Assembly: GCA_041545745.1 (NCBI GenBank)
Contig: CP168152.1
Coordinates: forward strand, 866,001-930,000
Length of the DNA: 64,000 nt
Direction: 5' to 3'
DNA from: Stenotrophomonas indicatrix
GTDB taxonomy: Bacteria; Pseudomonadota; Gammaproteobacteria; Xanthomonadales; Xanthomonadaceae
Shown here: piece by piece, positions 34,407 through 45,168 of the stretch
How the letters are laid out: each line of letters begins with the position of its first letter
How positions within the stretch are numbered: position 1 is the stretch's first letter
Translations under genes and position numbers: made by a program
The notes under the pieces: generated by a model
Told to the model about the DNA's origin: nothing
The model's database searches: none
What the model saw: the letters and a program-made list of their open reading frames with translations, nothing else

Positions 34407-35021
34407 ATGATCCATCTGCACTACATCGACGACGCGCTGCTGGTGGCCGAGAAGCCTGCCGGCCTGCTGTCCGTGCCCGGCCGCTCGGCGGAGAACCAGG
34501 ACTGCGTGGTCGCGAGGTTGCAGGCCGTGTACGCCGATGCGCTGACCGTGCATCGCCTGGACCAGGTCACTTCCGGCCTGCTGCTGCACGCGCGCGGCAA
34601 GGACATGCAGGTGGCGCTGTCGATGCAGTTCGAGAAGCGCCAGGTGGGCAAGCGTTATGAAGCCATCGTGCAGGGGCTGCTGGAAGATGATGCCGGTGAA
34701 GTGGACCTGCCGCTGATCGTCGACTGGCCGAACCGCCCGAAGCAGATGGTCGACCACGAACGCGGCAAGCCGGCACTGACCCGGTGGCGCGTGCTGTCGC
34801 GTGACATCGCGGCGCAACGCACGCGCGTTGAACTGGAACCGATCACGGGCCGCAGCCACCAGTTGCGCCTGCACATGGCCAGCCTCGGGCATCCCATCGT
34901 CGGCGATGTGCTGTACGGCGCAGACGCCGCGCAGCGCGTGCACCTGCATGCACGGGAGCTGCGGTTCAGCCATCCGCTGATGGGCGAGGCGCTCGCGTTC
35001 GAGTCTGCGACTCCGTTCTAG
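34407..35021 (+). CDS. rluA: pseudouridine synthase RluA
   Basis: A 204-residue member of the RluA family, which isomerises uridines in 23S rRNA and tRNA. There is no S4 domain, as in RluA. The catalytic motif HRLDQVTSGLLL places the nucleophile at Asp52. LEPITGRSHQLRLHMASLGH is the typical C-terminal motif. It lies downstream of mdh on the same strand and just ahead of repeat locus 2. Exact target sites are inferred from the family. Confidence 0.88.
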   Translation: MIHLHYIDDALLVAEKPAGLLSVPGRSAENQDCVVARLQAVYADALTVHRLDQVTSGLLLHARGKDMQVALSMQFEKRQVGKRYEAIVQGLLEDDAGEVDLPLIVDWPNRPKQMVDHERGKPALTRWRVLSRDIAAQRTRVELEPITGRSHQLRLHMASLGHPIVGDVLYGADAAQRVHLHARELRFSHPLMGEALAFESATPF

Positions 35022-35036
35022 AGAGTAGGTGTATCG

Positions 35037-35288
35037 GCAGGGCTGCGCCCTGCACCTGCCGAAGCAACAGCAACAGCAACAGCGGCATTCCGTGGGTTGG
35101 CGGGGCGGTGTCGGATTGCGGGGACGCCGCAAGTACGTCCCTGTAGGCTTGGCAGCCGCATCCATGCGGCTGACACCCCGCAATCCGACACCGCCCCACC
35201 TTCGACAGATTTCCGATGACTGATCGTTCCGCTCCATATCCGGATGAATCTCCATCGGAATCGAATATTTCGACAATTGAACGAAGAG
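35037..35288 (+). repeat. composite palindromic element, copy D
   Basis: GCAGGGC-TGC-GCCCTGC hairpin at 35037-35053; three AGCAAC hexamers at 35063-35080; arms 35102-35123 and 35176-35197 identical to those of copy A; nested hairpin CAGCCGCATCCATGCGGCTG at 35153-35172; then the AT-rich tail as in A and B. The nested stem differs from A and B on both sides, keeping base pairing. Confidence 0.8.
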
Positions 35289-35336
35289 CATCCACGCATG
35301 GTGTGGATCTACGTGTCGACCAAGGTCGACAGCTAC
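35289..35336. repeat. GTAG-type palindromes joining copies D and E
   Basis: CATCCACGCATGGTGTGG then ATCTAC (35289-35312), followed by GTGTCGACCAAGGTCGACAG then CTAC (35313-35336). The same arrangement as at 26833-26880. Confidence 0.75.
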
Positions 35337-35371
35337 CAACAGCAGCCCAACAGCGGTGGGAAGTTGTCGGA

Positions 35372-35565
35372 GGCGGGGAGGGGGCAGATGGCGGGGGCGT
35401 GAGCGCCATGGATGGCGCGACCGAGCTTACATGGACGTACTTGCAGCGACCCCCGCCATCTGCCCCCTCCCCGCCAAACCCGGAATCTGCCGTTGCTGTT
35501 GCTTCGGCTGTTGCTGTTGCCGTTGCCGTCGCTCCGGCCTCTGCGGGTGCAGGGCGCAGCCCTGC
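35372..35565 (-). repeat. composite palindromic element, copy E (inverted)
   Basis: Perfect 26-bp arms at 35372-35397 and 35450-35475 (core GGGGAGGGGGCAGATGGC, unlike copies A-D), nested GCGCCATGGATGGCGC at 35403-35418, an irregular GTTGCC/GTTGCT run at about 35489-35531, and the GC hairpin at 35549-35565. The 633-base gap holding D and E shows no gene. Confidence 0.8.
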
Positions 35566-35654
35566 CGGCAACACACCCCCTACCAAGGTAGGGCGGCCCG
35601 CGCGCCAGCGCCGGACTATGCTCGAACCATGACTTTGTCTGGGAGGGCTGCGTC

Positions 35655-37535
35655 ATGAACTACGAGGAAACCTACCGCCGCTCGATCGACGAGCCGGAGG
35701 CATTCTGGGGCGAGGAAGCCAAGCGCATCCACTGGCACAAGCCACCGCAACAGGTGCTCGACTACAGCAACCCGCCGTTCCGGCGCTGGTTCGTGGGTGG
35801 CCAAACCAATCTCTGCTACAACGCCGTCGACCGGCATCTGGCCGACCGCCCGGACCAGCTCGCGCTGGTCGCCATCTCCACCGAAACCAACAGCACCCGC
35901 GAAATCACCTATCGCCAGCTGTATCGCGAAGTGAACGACTTCGCCGCCGTGCTGAAACATCTTGGTGTCGGCCACGGGGATCGCGTGGTGATCTACATGC
36001 CGAACATGGCCGAGGCCGTGTTCGCCATGCTTGCCTGTGCACGTATCGGTGCGGTGCACTCGGTGGTGTTCGGTGGCTTCGCCGCGCACAACCTCGCGCT
36101 GCGCATCGACGATGCCAAGCCGAAGCTGCTGATCGCCGCCGACGCCGGCATGCGTGGCGGCAAGCTCATTCCGTACAAGGCGATGGTCGATGCCGCCTGC
36201 GCCGAAGCCGGTAATCCGCCGCCGCACGTACTGATCGTTTCGCGCGGGCTGGACCCGGCCGAGCCACGCATCGAAGGGCGCGACGTCGAGTACGCCACCC
36301 TGCGTGCGCAGATCGGGCAGACCGATGTGCCGGTGCAATGGTTGGAATCGAGCGAGCCCAGCTACCTGCTGTACACCTCCGGCACCACCGGCAAGCCGAA
36401 GGGCGTGCAGCGCGATGTCGGTGGCTATGCGGTGGCGATGGCGCAGTCGATGCAGACCGTGTTCGACTGCAAGCCGGGACAGGTGATGTTCTCCACCTCC
36501 GATGTCGGCTGGGCCGTGGGCCATTCCTACAACGTGTATGGCCCGTTGATCGGCGGCTGCACCTCGCTGCTGTATGAAGGGCTGCCGACCAACCCTGATC
36601 CGGGTATCTGGTGGGCGCTGTGCGAGCAGTACAACGTACGCACGATGTTCTCTTCGCCGACGGCGATCCGCGTGCTGAAGAAGCACGATGCCGATTTCAT
36701 CCACCGGCACGACCTGGATGCGCTGAAGTATCTGTTCCTGGCCGGCGAGCCGCTGGACGAACCGACCGCGCACTGGATCAGCGACGCGCTGGGCAAGCCG
36801 ATCATCGACAACTACTGGCAGACCGAAACCGGTTGGCCGGCATTGACCCTGCTGCCCGGGCTGGACATGAAACCGGTGCGTTTCGGCTCACCGGGTTTCC
36901 CCAATCTCGGCTACCGGATGAAGGTGATCGACGAGAACACCGGTGAAGAAGTGGCTGCGGGGCAGAAGGGCGTGCTGGTGATGACGCCGCCGTTGCCGCC
37001 GGGCTGCATGAGCACGGTCTGGAATGACGACAGCCGCTTCCTGCAGAGCTACTTCAGTCACTTCAAGGAACTGCTGTACAGCTCGCTGGACTGGGCCATC
37101 CGCGATGACGATGGCTATACCTTCATCCTCGGCCGCACCGACGATGTGATCAACGTGGCCGGGCACCGTCTGGGCACGCGTGAGATCGAGGAGGCCATCT
37201 CCAGTCACCCGCGCGTGGCCGAGGCAGCGGTGATCGGGGTGAAGGACGAATTGAAGGGGCAGGTGCCGCTGGTGTTCGTCACCCTCAAGCAGGGGCTCGA
37301 TGGCGAAGACCCGGCCGCAGTGGTGGCCGAGATGATGGCCACGGTGACCGCGTCGCTGGGTGCGGTGGCGCGACCGGCGCACATCCATGTGGTCAACGCG
37401 CTGCCCAAGACCCGTTCGGGCAAGCTGCTGCGTCGCTCGCTGCAGGCGTTGGCCGAGCAGCGCGACCCCGGCGACCTGTCGACGCTGGACGACCCGGGCG
37501 CGCTGGAAGAGATCCGCCGCGCGCTGGGACGCTGA
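35655..37535 (+). CDS. prpE: propionate-CoA ligase
   Basis: An AMP-forming acyl-CoA synthetase that activates propionate to propionyl-CoA. The 626-residue product aligns along its length with PrpE: it opens MNYEETYRRSIDEPEAFWGE, has P-loop YTSGTTGKPKGVQRDVGGYA, GEPLDEPTAHWI, DNYWQTETGWP and the acetylation-site motif LPKTRSGKLLRR near the C-terminus. E. coli PrpE is 628 residues. No prpB, C or D lies nearby. The start is well supported by the family N-terminus. Confidence 0.92.
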   Translation: MNYEETYRRSIDEPEAFWGEEAKRIHWHKPPQQVLDYSNPPFRRWFVGGQTNLCYNAVDRHLADRPDQLALVAISTETNSTREITYRQLYREVNDFAAVLKHLGVGHGDRVVIYMPNMAEAVFAMLACARIGAVHSVVFGGFAAHNLALRIDDAKPKLLIAADAGMRGGKLIPYKAMVDAACAEAGNPPPHVLIVSRGLDPAEPRIEGRDVEYATLRAQIGQTDVPVQWLESSEPSYLLYTSGTTGKPKGVQRDVGGYAVAMAQSMQTVFDCKPGQVMFSTSDVGWAVGHSYNVYGPLIGGCTSLLYEGLPTNPDPGIWWALCEQYNVRTMFSSPTAIRVLKKHDADFIHRHDLDALKYLFLAGEPLDEPTAHWISDALGKPIIDNYWQTETGWPALTLLPGLDMKPVRFGSPGFPNLGYRMKVIDENTGEEVAAGQKGVLVMTPPLPPGCMSTVWNDDSRFLQSYFSHFKELLYSSLDWAIRDDDGYTFILGRTDDVINVAGHRLGTREIEEAISSHPRVAEAAVIGVKDELKGQVPLVFVTLKQGLDGEDPAAVVAEMMATVTASLGAVARPAHIHVVNALPKTRSGKLLRRSLQALAEQRDPGDLSTLDDPGALEEIRRALGR

Positions 37536-37540
37536 TCAAG

Positions 37541-37606
37541 GTAGTGCCGGCCGCTGGCTGGCACCCTCAGGATGGGTGGGGTTGCCGGCCAGCGGCCGGC
37601 ACTACC
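37541..37606. repeat. paired GTAG-type palindromes
   Basis: GTAGTGCCGGCCGCTGGCTG and inverted GCCGGCCAGCGGCCGGCAC ending TAC, just after the prpE stop. Confidence 0.8.
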
Positions 37607-37758
37607 CTCGCGGCTCGGGACATGCGCTAAGCTCCGCCTGTCATCGACCTGCAACACGCGGCACGCGCCGGGGAACGCGCGTGCCACCCGGGGATGGCGG
37701 ACAGGGGGGCGTGCTCGCAAGGGCATGCACGCGTATCGCATCGAGGGAAGGGGGAGCT

Positions 37759-38262
37759 ATGGCACTGCTGCATGCCAAGACGGCCGCTGGCCGCCAGGAA
37801 ATCGAAGATCGTGCCCGTCGCCTGCCGGCGGCGCTGCGTTCGATCCTGTTGATGGTTGACGGTCAGCGCGATGAAAGCGAACTGCGCGGCTTGTTCGAAG
37901 GACTGCGCGCACCGCAGGATGCGCTGGAGCAATTGGCCGCACTCGGCCTGATCGAAGTGGTCGGCGGCAGGGCCGAACCTGCCCCGCAGCGCGGACTCTG
38001 CAGCGGCCGCGAGCAGGATCCGGCGCTGTACCAGCAGTTGTACGATGCGATGAGCGATGCCGTGCGCCGCCATCTCGGCCTGAAAGGCTACTTCATGCAG
38101 TTGAAGATCGAGCGCTGTACCGACGCGGTCACTCTGGAACGGCTGTGCCCGGAAATGATCGCCGCGATCGGCAAGGCGCGCAGCCCGGCGCTGGCACAGC
38201 GCTGGTGGCAGGAGATCCAGGTATCGCTGGCACCGATCACTGCCGAGGTCGTGTCCGGCTGA
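37759..38262 (+). CDS. hypothetical protein
   Basis: A 167-residue cytoplasmic protein that I do not recognise. The ATG at 37759 follows GGGGGAG. The N-terminal 60 residues (LPAALRSILLMVDGQRDESE, then LEQLAALGLIEVVGG) look like a small winged-helix-like fold seen in many uncharacterised proteobacterial proteins. The C-terminal part is helical with a single GLKGYFMQLKIERC segment. No signal peptide or membrane segment. The long in-frame extension upstream overlaps prpE and is rejected. Confidence 0.75.
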   Translation: MALLHAKTAAGRQEIEDRARRLPAALRSILLMVDGQRDESELRGLFEGLRAPQDALEQLAALGLIEVVGGRAEPAPQRGLCSGREQDPALYQQLYDAMSDAVRRHLGLKGYFMQLKIERCTDAVTLERLCPEMIAAIGKARSPALAQRWWQEIQVSLAPITAEVVSG

Positions 38263-38308
38263 CACGCGGGGTAAAGTGGTCCGCTCTTTTTCCGCCCAGG
38301 AGCCCCGC

Positions 38309-39352
38309 ATGCAGAACGACACCGATACACCTGGTTGGGATGCGATCAATGCCGCGCTGGCGCCGCTGTACGCCGGCCAGGAGCCGCGTCACTTCGGTAC
38401 CGCGCTGCCGTACACGCTGGGTGGCCAGGATCCGCTCGACGGCATCAGCGTGTACTGGGCGGAGGCACCGGTTCCGCATTGGCACTACGTCACCTATGGT
38501 CTCTCCGAACTGTATGCAAAAGAGAGCAGTGATGCGGCCACCAGTGGCTATGGTTTCGAGCTGACGTTCCGCCTGGTTGCGGACAAGGGGGAGGATGCAG
38601 GCAGCACGCCGCCTGCGTGGCCGATGAACCTGCTGCAGAATCTGGCGCGCTATGTGTTCAGCAGCGGCAATGTGTTCGAGGATGGCCACCACCTCAACGC
38701 CAATGGCCCGATCGCGCTGGAGACCGACACCCGTCTTTGCCACCTGGCGTTCGTTGCCGATCCGCAGTTGCCGGCGCGCGACACCGCCAATGGACATTTG
38801 CAGTTCCTGCAGGTGGTGGGGCTGACCGACGAGGAAATGGACGCGATCAAGCGCTGGTCCACGCGCGGTGTGCTGCAGGTGCTCGAGCCGGCGATGCCGC
38901 TGTGGATCACCGATCTGCAGCGCGGCAACCTGCTGGACGATCCGGCGCTGGCCGTGCAGGTGCAGGCCGGCAGCGAGCGTGAGGGATCCAGTACGGGCAT
39001 GTTGTTCATCGAGACGCTGGACTGGCGGCAGACGGCGGGCATCACCACGCTGGTGCTGGGGGCGGGGCAGGTCGGCAGCGTGGGTGAACTGCTGCCACTG
39101 CGCGTGCGCCACGGCAAGTCACTGACGCTGGTCAGCCGCGAACGGCAATGGGAGTTCATGCCTGCCACCGATGGCGCCGCCGCGGTCGAGGGCGACAACG
39201 TGCGCTGGGCACTGGACGATGCGGCGTTGCAGGCCTGGCATGACGTGCGGCCAGAACGCGGAACCTACGCGGTGTCGAGCACGTTGCAGGTTGAAGTGGT
39301 GCCGACGTTCCTGCGCGATGCGAAGGGCGAAGTGATCCGCGAAATCGGCTGA
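38309..39352 (+). CDS. suppressor-of-fused (SUFU) domain protein
   Basis: A 347-residue protein with the SUFU-like domain (YWAEAPVPHWHYVTYGLSEL, YGFELTFRLV, GHHLNANGPIAL, LQFLQVVGLTDEEMDAIKRW). The start follows AGGAG at 38298-38302. In bacteria, SUFU-superfamily domains are known mainly as immunity proteins of polymorphic toxin systems. No toxin gene is adjacent here, so the role is unknown. The second half of the protein has no clear assignment. No signal peptide. Confidence 0.82.
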   Translation: MQNDTDTPGWDAINAALAPLYAGQEPRHFGTALPYTLGGQDPLDGISVYWAEAPVPHWHYVTYGLSELYAKESSDAATSGYGFELTFRLVADKGEDAGSTPPAWPMNLLQNLARYVFSSGNVFEDGHHLNANGPIALETDTRLCHLAFVADPQLPARDTANGHLQFLQVVGLTDEEMDAIKRWSTRGVLQVLEPAMPLWITDLQRGNLLDDPALAVQVQAGSEREGSSTGMLFIETLDWRQTAGITTLVLGAGQVGSVGELLPLRVRHGKSLTLVSRERQWEFMPATDGAAAVEGDNVRWALDDAALQAWHDVRPERGTYAVSSTLQVEVVPTFLRDAKGEVIREIG

Positions 39353-39360
39353 CAGCATCG

Positions 39361-39418
39361 ATGGAGCCGATGGGGTCTGAGCCGTTCACGATGCGAACGG
39401 ATCCGACCCCGGTTCCAT
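39361..39418. repeat. GGGGTC-type palindromic repeat
   Basis: Outer ATGGAGCC/GGTTCCAT, middle GGGGTC/GACCCC and inner CCGTTC/GAACGG stems nest in order. It shares GGGGTC-GAGCC and GGATCCGACCCC with the copy after rplQ. It reaches the stop codon of the glutathione transferase gene. Confidence 0.65.
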
Positions 39419-40029
39419 CAGGCCAGGCCTTCGGCCTTCAGCACCGCCTGCACGCCCGGATCGGCGTCCATGCGCGCCTTGTAGGCGGCCAGGTTGTCCA
39501 GGCCCGACAGGTCGACCTTGGTGCCGGCCGCCCAGCGCAGGGTGATGTAGAAGTAGGGATCGGCGAAGCTGCGGAAACCGGCCAGCCACGGCTTGTCGGC
39601 CAGCTGCCTGTCGGCGGTCTCGAACAGCGCGCGCAGGCGCTTGTGTGCAGCGGCGCGGATCGCGTCGTACCGCCCTTCATCGGCGATGAACTTGCCCGGC
39701 GAGAACAGCGGCGAGAACGCCGGGTGCACGTCGGAGTTGACGAAGGCCAGCCAGCGGGTGGCTTCAGCGCGCTGGCGCGCGCTGCCATCGCCGCTGAGAC
39801 CGGCCTGCGGGTAGCTGTCGGCGATGTAGCCCATGATCGCCGCGTTCTGCAGCAGCACGAAGTCGCCATCGACGACCGCCGGTACGGCGCCAGCCGGATT
39901 GATCTTGAGGAATTCCGGACCCTTCAGGGTGTCCTTGTTCAGCAGTTCGACCTCGAACGGCTGGCCGGTCCACTGCAGGGCGATGTGGTCGGCGGTGGAA
40001 CAGGCACCGGGCTTGCTGTACAGCTTCAT
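39418..40029 (-). CDS. gstA: glutathione S-transferase, beta class
   Basis: A 203-residue cytosolic glutathione transferase. MKLYSKPGACSTADHIALQW carries Cys10, the beta-class active-site residue. INPAGAVPAVVDGDFVLLQN is the glutathione-binding cis-Pro motif, followed by the helical C-terminal domain (FRSFADPYFYITLRW). E. coli GstA is 201 residues. Start at 40029 by homology. Confidence 0.88.
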   Translation of the reverse strand: MKLYSKPGACSTADHIALQWTGQPFEVELLNKDTLKGPEFLKINPAGAVPAVVDGDFVLLQNAAIMGYIADSYPQAGLSGDGSARQRAEATRWLAFVNSDVHPAFSPLFSPGKFIADEGRYDAIRAAAHKRLRALFETADRQLADKPWLAGFRSFADPYFYITLRWAAGTKVDLSGLDNLAAYKARMDADPGVQAVLKAEGLA

Positions 40030-40115
40030 GGGAACTCCAGGCGGGGTGTGGCGGGAAACACCCACTATCCCAGAGCCCACCGGCGCGCAGCAACGCTGCT
40101 GCTGGCAACGGATCG

Positions 40116-40574
40116 TTACGACTGCCGGGGCTTGAGGTTCTGCACCTTGTAGAAGGTGTGATCGCCGATGGTGGCCACCTGGTAGGCGTTGCGCCAGTTC
40201 GGGCTGGCAATCGCCAGCGCAGCGAAGTGACTGGCGCCGGGCACGATCTCGCGGCGCTCGCCGGCCGGCAGCGCCCAGTTGCGCTCGGCGTCGAAGGCCA
40301 CGTCCATCGCTTCACTCCAGGCTGCATCGTTGCCCAGCTGGGTGCCGGGGGAGACGATGGTGGGGGCGAACTGCTTGCGCGCGGTCACCACCTGGCACAT
40401 CGAGTCGCCCCAGAGGCCGCTGTCGAGGCGACGCAGGGCGACCTCGGCCACGGCCTGCTGGCCACGCAGGGTCTGGTCGCGGGCTTCAAGGTAGACGGTG
40501 GTGCTCAAGCACAATGAATCAGCGGCCGGCTGCGGCAGCAACTGCGACAGCCAGAGAATCCAGGCCAGTTTCAT
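40116..40574 (-). CDS. cell wall hydrolase, SleB/Hydrolase_2 domain
   Basis: A 152-residue small exported protein. The start MKLAWILWLSQLLPQPAADS gives a short hydrophobic N-terminus and follows AAGGAG. The Hydrolase_2 (SleB-like) domain is visible: LCLSTTVYLEARDQTLRGQQ with the likely catalytic Glu, then VAEVALRRLDS, CQVVTARKQF and GASHFAALAIASPNWRNAYQ. Spore cortex hydrolases share this fold; non-sporulating bacteria use such proteins on peptidoglycan. No operon partner. Confidence 0.8.
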   Translation of the reverse strand: MKLAWILWLSQLLPQPAADSLCLSTTVYLEARDQTLRGQQAVAEVALRRLDSGLWGDSMCQVVTARKQFAPTIVSPGTQLGNDAAWSEAMDVAFDAERNWALPAGERREIVPGASHFAALAIASPNWRNAYQVATIGDHTFYKVQNLKPRQS

Positions 40575-40873
40575 ATAACTCCTTGCTCCGTGTGGGACGC
40601 ACCTGACGGTTCCGGCAGCGCAGGCTGCTGGAGGCGGGGTACGACTTGGCGTCATGGGGAGGCGGCCATCGGGGCTGCCCCGTGGGCGGCCCCAAGAACA
40701 CGATCGTGGATCGATCGGCGGGGTCCGCACCGGCTCACCGGAAACTGGCTGGTGAGCGGAAAGATGGCGCAAGGTAGGGGGGCATTGCCGAACGCATCCT
40801 GAATCGTCCGGCTTGACATTCAGCTTGGGGGCCGGTGACGGAAATCACATTCCGACCCCCATTCAGGTGTTGA
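40575..40873. other. intergenic region downstream of fadH
   Basis: No gene seen. About 10 bases past the fadH stop, GGGGGTCGG (minus strand) pairs with CCGGCCCCC around a 16-base loop (about 40828-40862), a possible fadH terminator without T-run. A second imperfect 15-bp inverted repeat lies at about 40664-40694. Confidence 0.4.
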
Positions 40874-43649
<2,776 letters not shown>

Positions 43650-43790
43650 GACAGGCTCAGGGCAAAGGGGGATCTGTTTCCACCCTATCCTCGAAACTGG
43701 CCATTCAATAGATACAGATGCCGGCCAATCCACCGTCACAGGCTGCGCCGGGCACAGCGTCGAGCCGTACCGGGGGCGCGTAACGGTGAA

Positions 43791-44810
43791 TCAGTCGTCC
43801 CAGCCGGCCAGCGCCAGTTTGCCGATGGTGCGGCCGCCGGCCAGGCGCTGGTGGGCAGCTTCCAGGTTGGCCGCATTGATCGGCCCCAGCACCTCGCTCA
43901 GCGTGCCGCGCAACTGGCCTGCATCGATCATGCTGGCGGCGCGGTTGAGGATGCGGTGCTGCTCGATGCGGTCGGCGGTGGCAAAGCGCGCACGGGCGAA
44001 CATGAATTCCCAATGGATGCCGATGCACTTGGCCTTGTAGGGATCGCCAATGTGCAGCGGGCCGCGCGGTTCGACGATCAGGCCGACATGTCCCTGTGGT
44101 GCCAGCAGCTGGCCCAGTTCGTCCCAGTAGTGGTCGGTGTCGGCCAGGTTGAGTGCCACCTGCACTTCGTTGATGCCTAGCGCCTGCAGCTGCGGCAGCA
44201 GGCGCTGGCGATGGTCGATGACATGCTGGGCGCCCATCCGCCGGCACCAGTCGATCGAGGCGTCACGCGAGGCGGTGGCAATGACCTCGAATCCGGCGTG
44301 ATGGGCCAACTGGATCGCCATCGAGCCGACGCCGCCGGCACCGCCGATCACCAGCAGGCGCTGACCCGCGTGGCGGCGGTCATCAAGCTGCAGGGGCATG
44401 CGCTGGAACAGCAGTTCCCAGGCGGTCAGGGTGGTCAGTGGCAACGCGGCGGCTTCGGCGAAGTCGAGGGTGGTCGGTTTGCGCGCCACCAGTCGCTCAT
44501 CCACCAGCTGATACTGCGCGTTGCAGCCGGGGCGGGTGACGTCTCCGGCGTAGTAGACCTCGTCACCGGAGGCGAACAGGCTGGCCTCCTCGCCCATGGC
44601 TTCGACCACGCCTGCCGCGTCCCAGCCGAGAATGCGGGGGGTATCCAGCGACTCAGCTGACGTACCTGCACGCAGCTTCCCATCCACGGGATTGACGGAA
44701 AGTGCTTCGACACGGATCAGCAGGTCACGGCCACGCGGCGGCGACGGCGGTGGCAGCACCAGGTCGCGCAGGGCAGGGGCGGATTCACGGCACAGGGCGA
44801 CGGCTTTCAT
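43791..44810 (-). CDS. zinc-type alcohol dehydrogenase-like / quinone oxidoreductase family protein
   Basis: A 339-residue MDR-superfamily oxidoreductase, probably NADPH-dependent. The nucleotide-binding motif is VIGGAGGVGSMAIQLAHHAG. The catalytic-zinc and structural-zinc cysteines of true alcohol dehydrogenases are missing, placing it with the YogA/quinone oxidoreductase-like group. Start MKAVALCRESAPALRDLVLP. Substrate unknown. It is divergent from the OmpA-like gene. Confidence 0.85.
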   Translation of the reverse strand: MKAVALCRESAPALRDLVLPPPSPPRGRDLLIRVEALSVNPVDGKLRAGTSAESLDTPRILGWDAAGVVEAMGEEASLFASGDEVYYAGDVTRPGCNAQYQLVDERLVARKPTTLDFAEAAALPLTTLTAWELLFQRMPLQLDDRRHAGQRLLVIGGAGGVGSMAIQLAHHAGFEVIATASRDASIDWCRRMGAQHVIDHRQRLLPQLQALGINEVQVALNLADTDHYWDELGQLLAPQGHVGLIVEPRGPLHIGDPYKAKCIGIHWEFMFARARFATADRIEQHRILNRAASMIDAGQLRGTLSEVLGPINAANLEAAHQRLAGGRTIGKLALAGWDD

Positions 44811-45168
44811 TGCGGCTCCAGCTCGGTTCCTGTCTGCATCATAAGGTTCCTCACCTCGATGGGTGCGCGCTGAACCGCTTTGCGATAACCAGCGGCAAAA
44901 CTGTCGCATCTGGCTCTTAAACCCATCCAAACCCTTGTGGTGTGTGGGTCTTGCGGATTTTCATCATCCTGTATAGGGTTTCAACGTCGGACCGGTGGCC
45001 GCTCGTGCGCAGCGCTTCACATGTTACGGGACTGTTAACATGGCCTTCACCCGCCTGAGCATAATGTTCGCGGCGGTGGCGTGCTGAATCGGCTGTCTGA
45101 ACATCGACGCAGTAGTGCTGGCCCATGCCTCTACCGGTTTCATACCCCCGAAATAGGAGCTGTACTCA
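44811..45168. promoter_or_regulatory. intergenic region upstream of the OmpA-like gene
   Basis: This 358-base divergent gap holds no gene. It contains an inverted repeat CATGTTA (45020-45026) / TAACATG (45036-45042) and a CATAAT -10-like sequence at 45060-45065 about 100 bases before ompA. TTGCGG (44951-44956) and TATAGG (44972-44977) are too close (15 bases) for a confident promoter. Confidence 0.35.
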
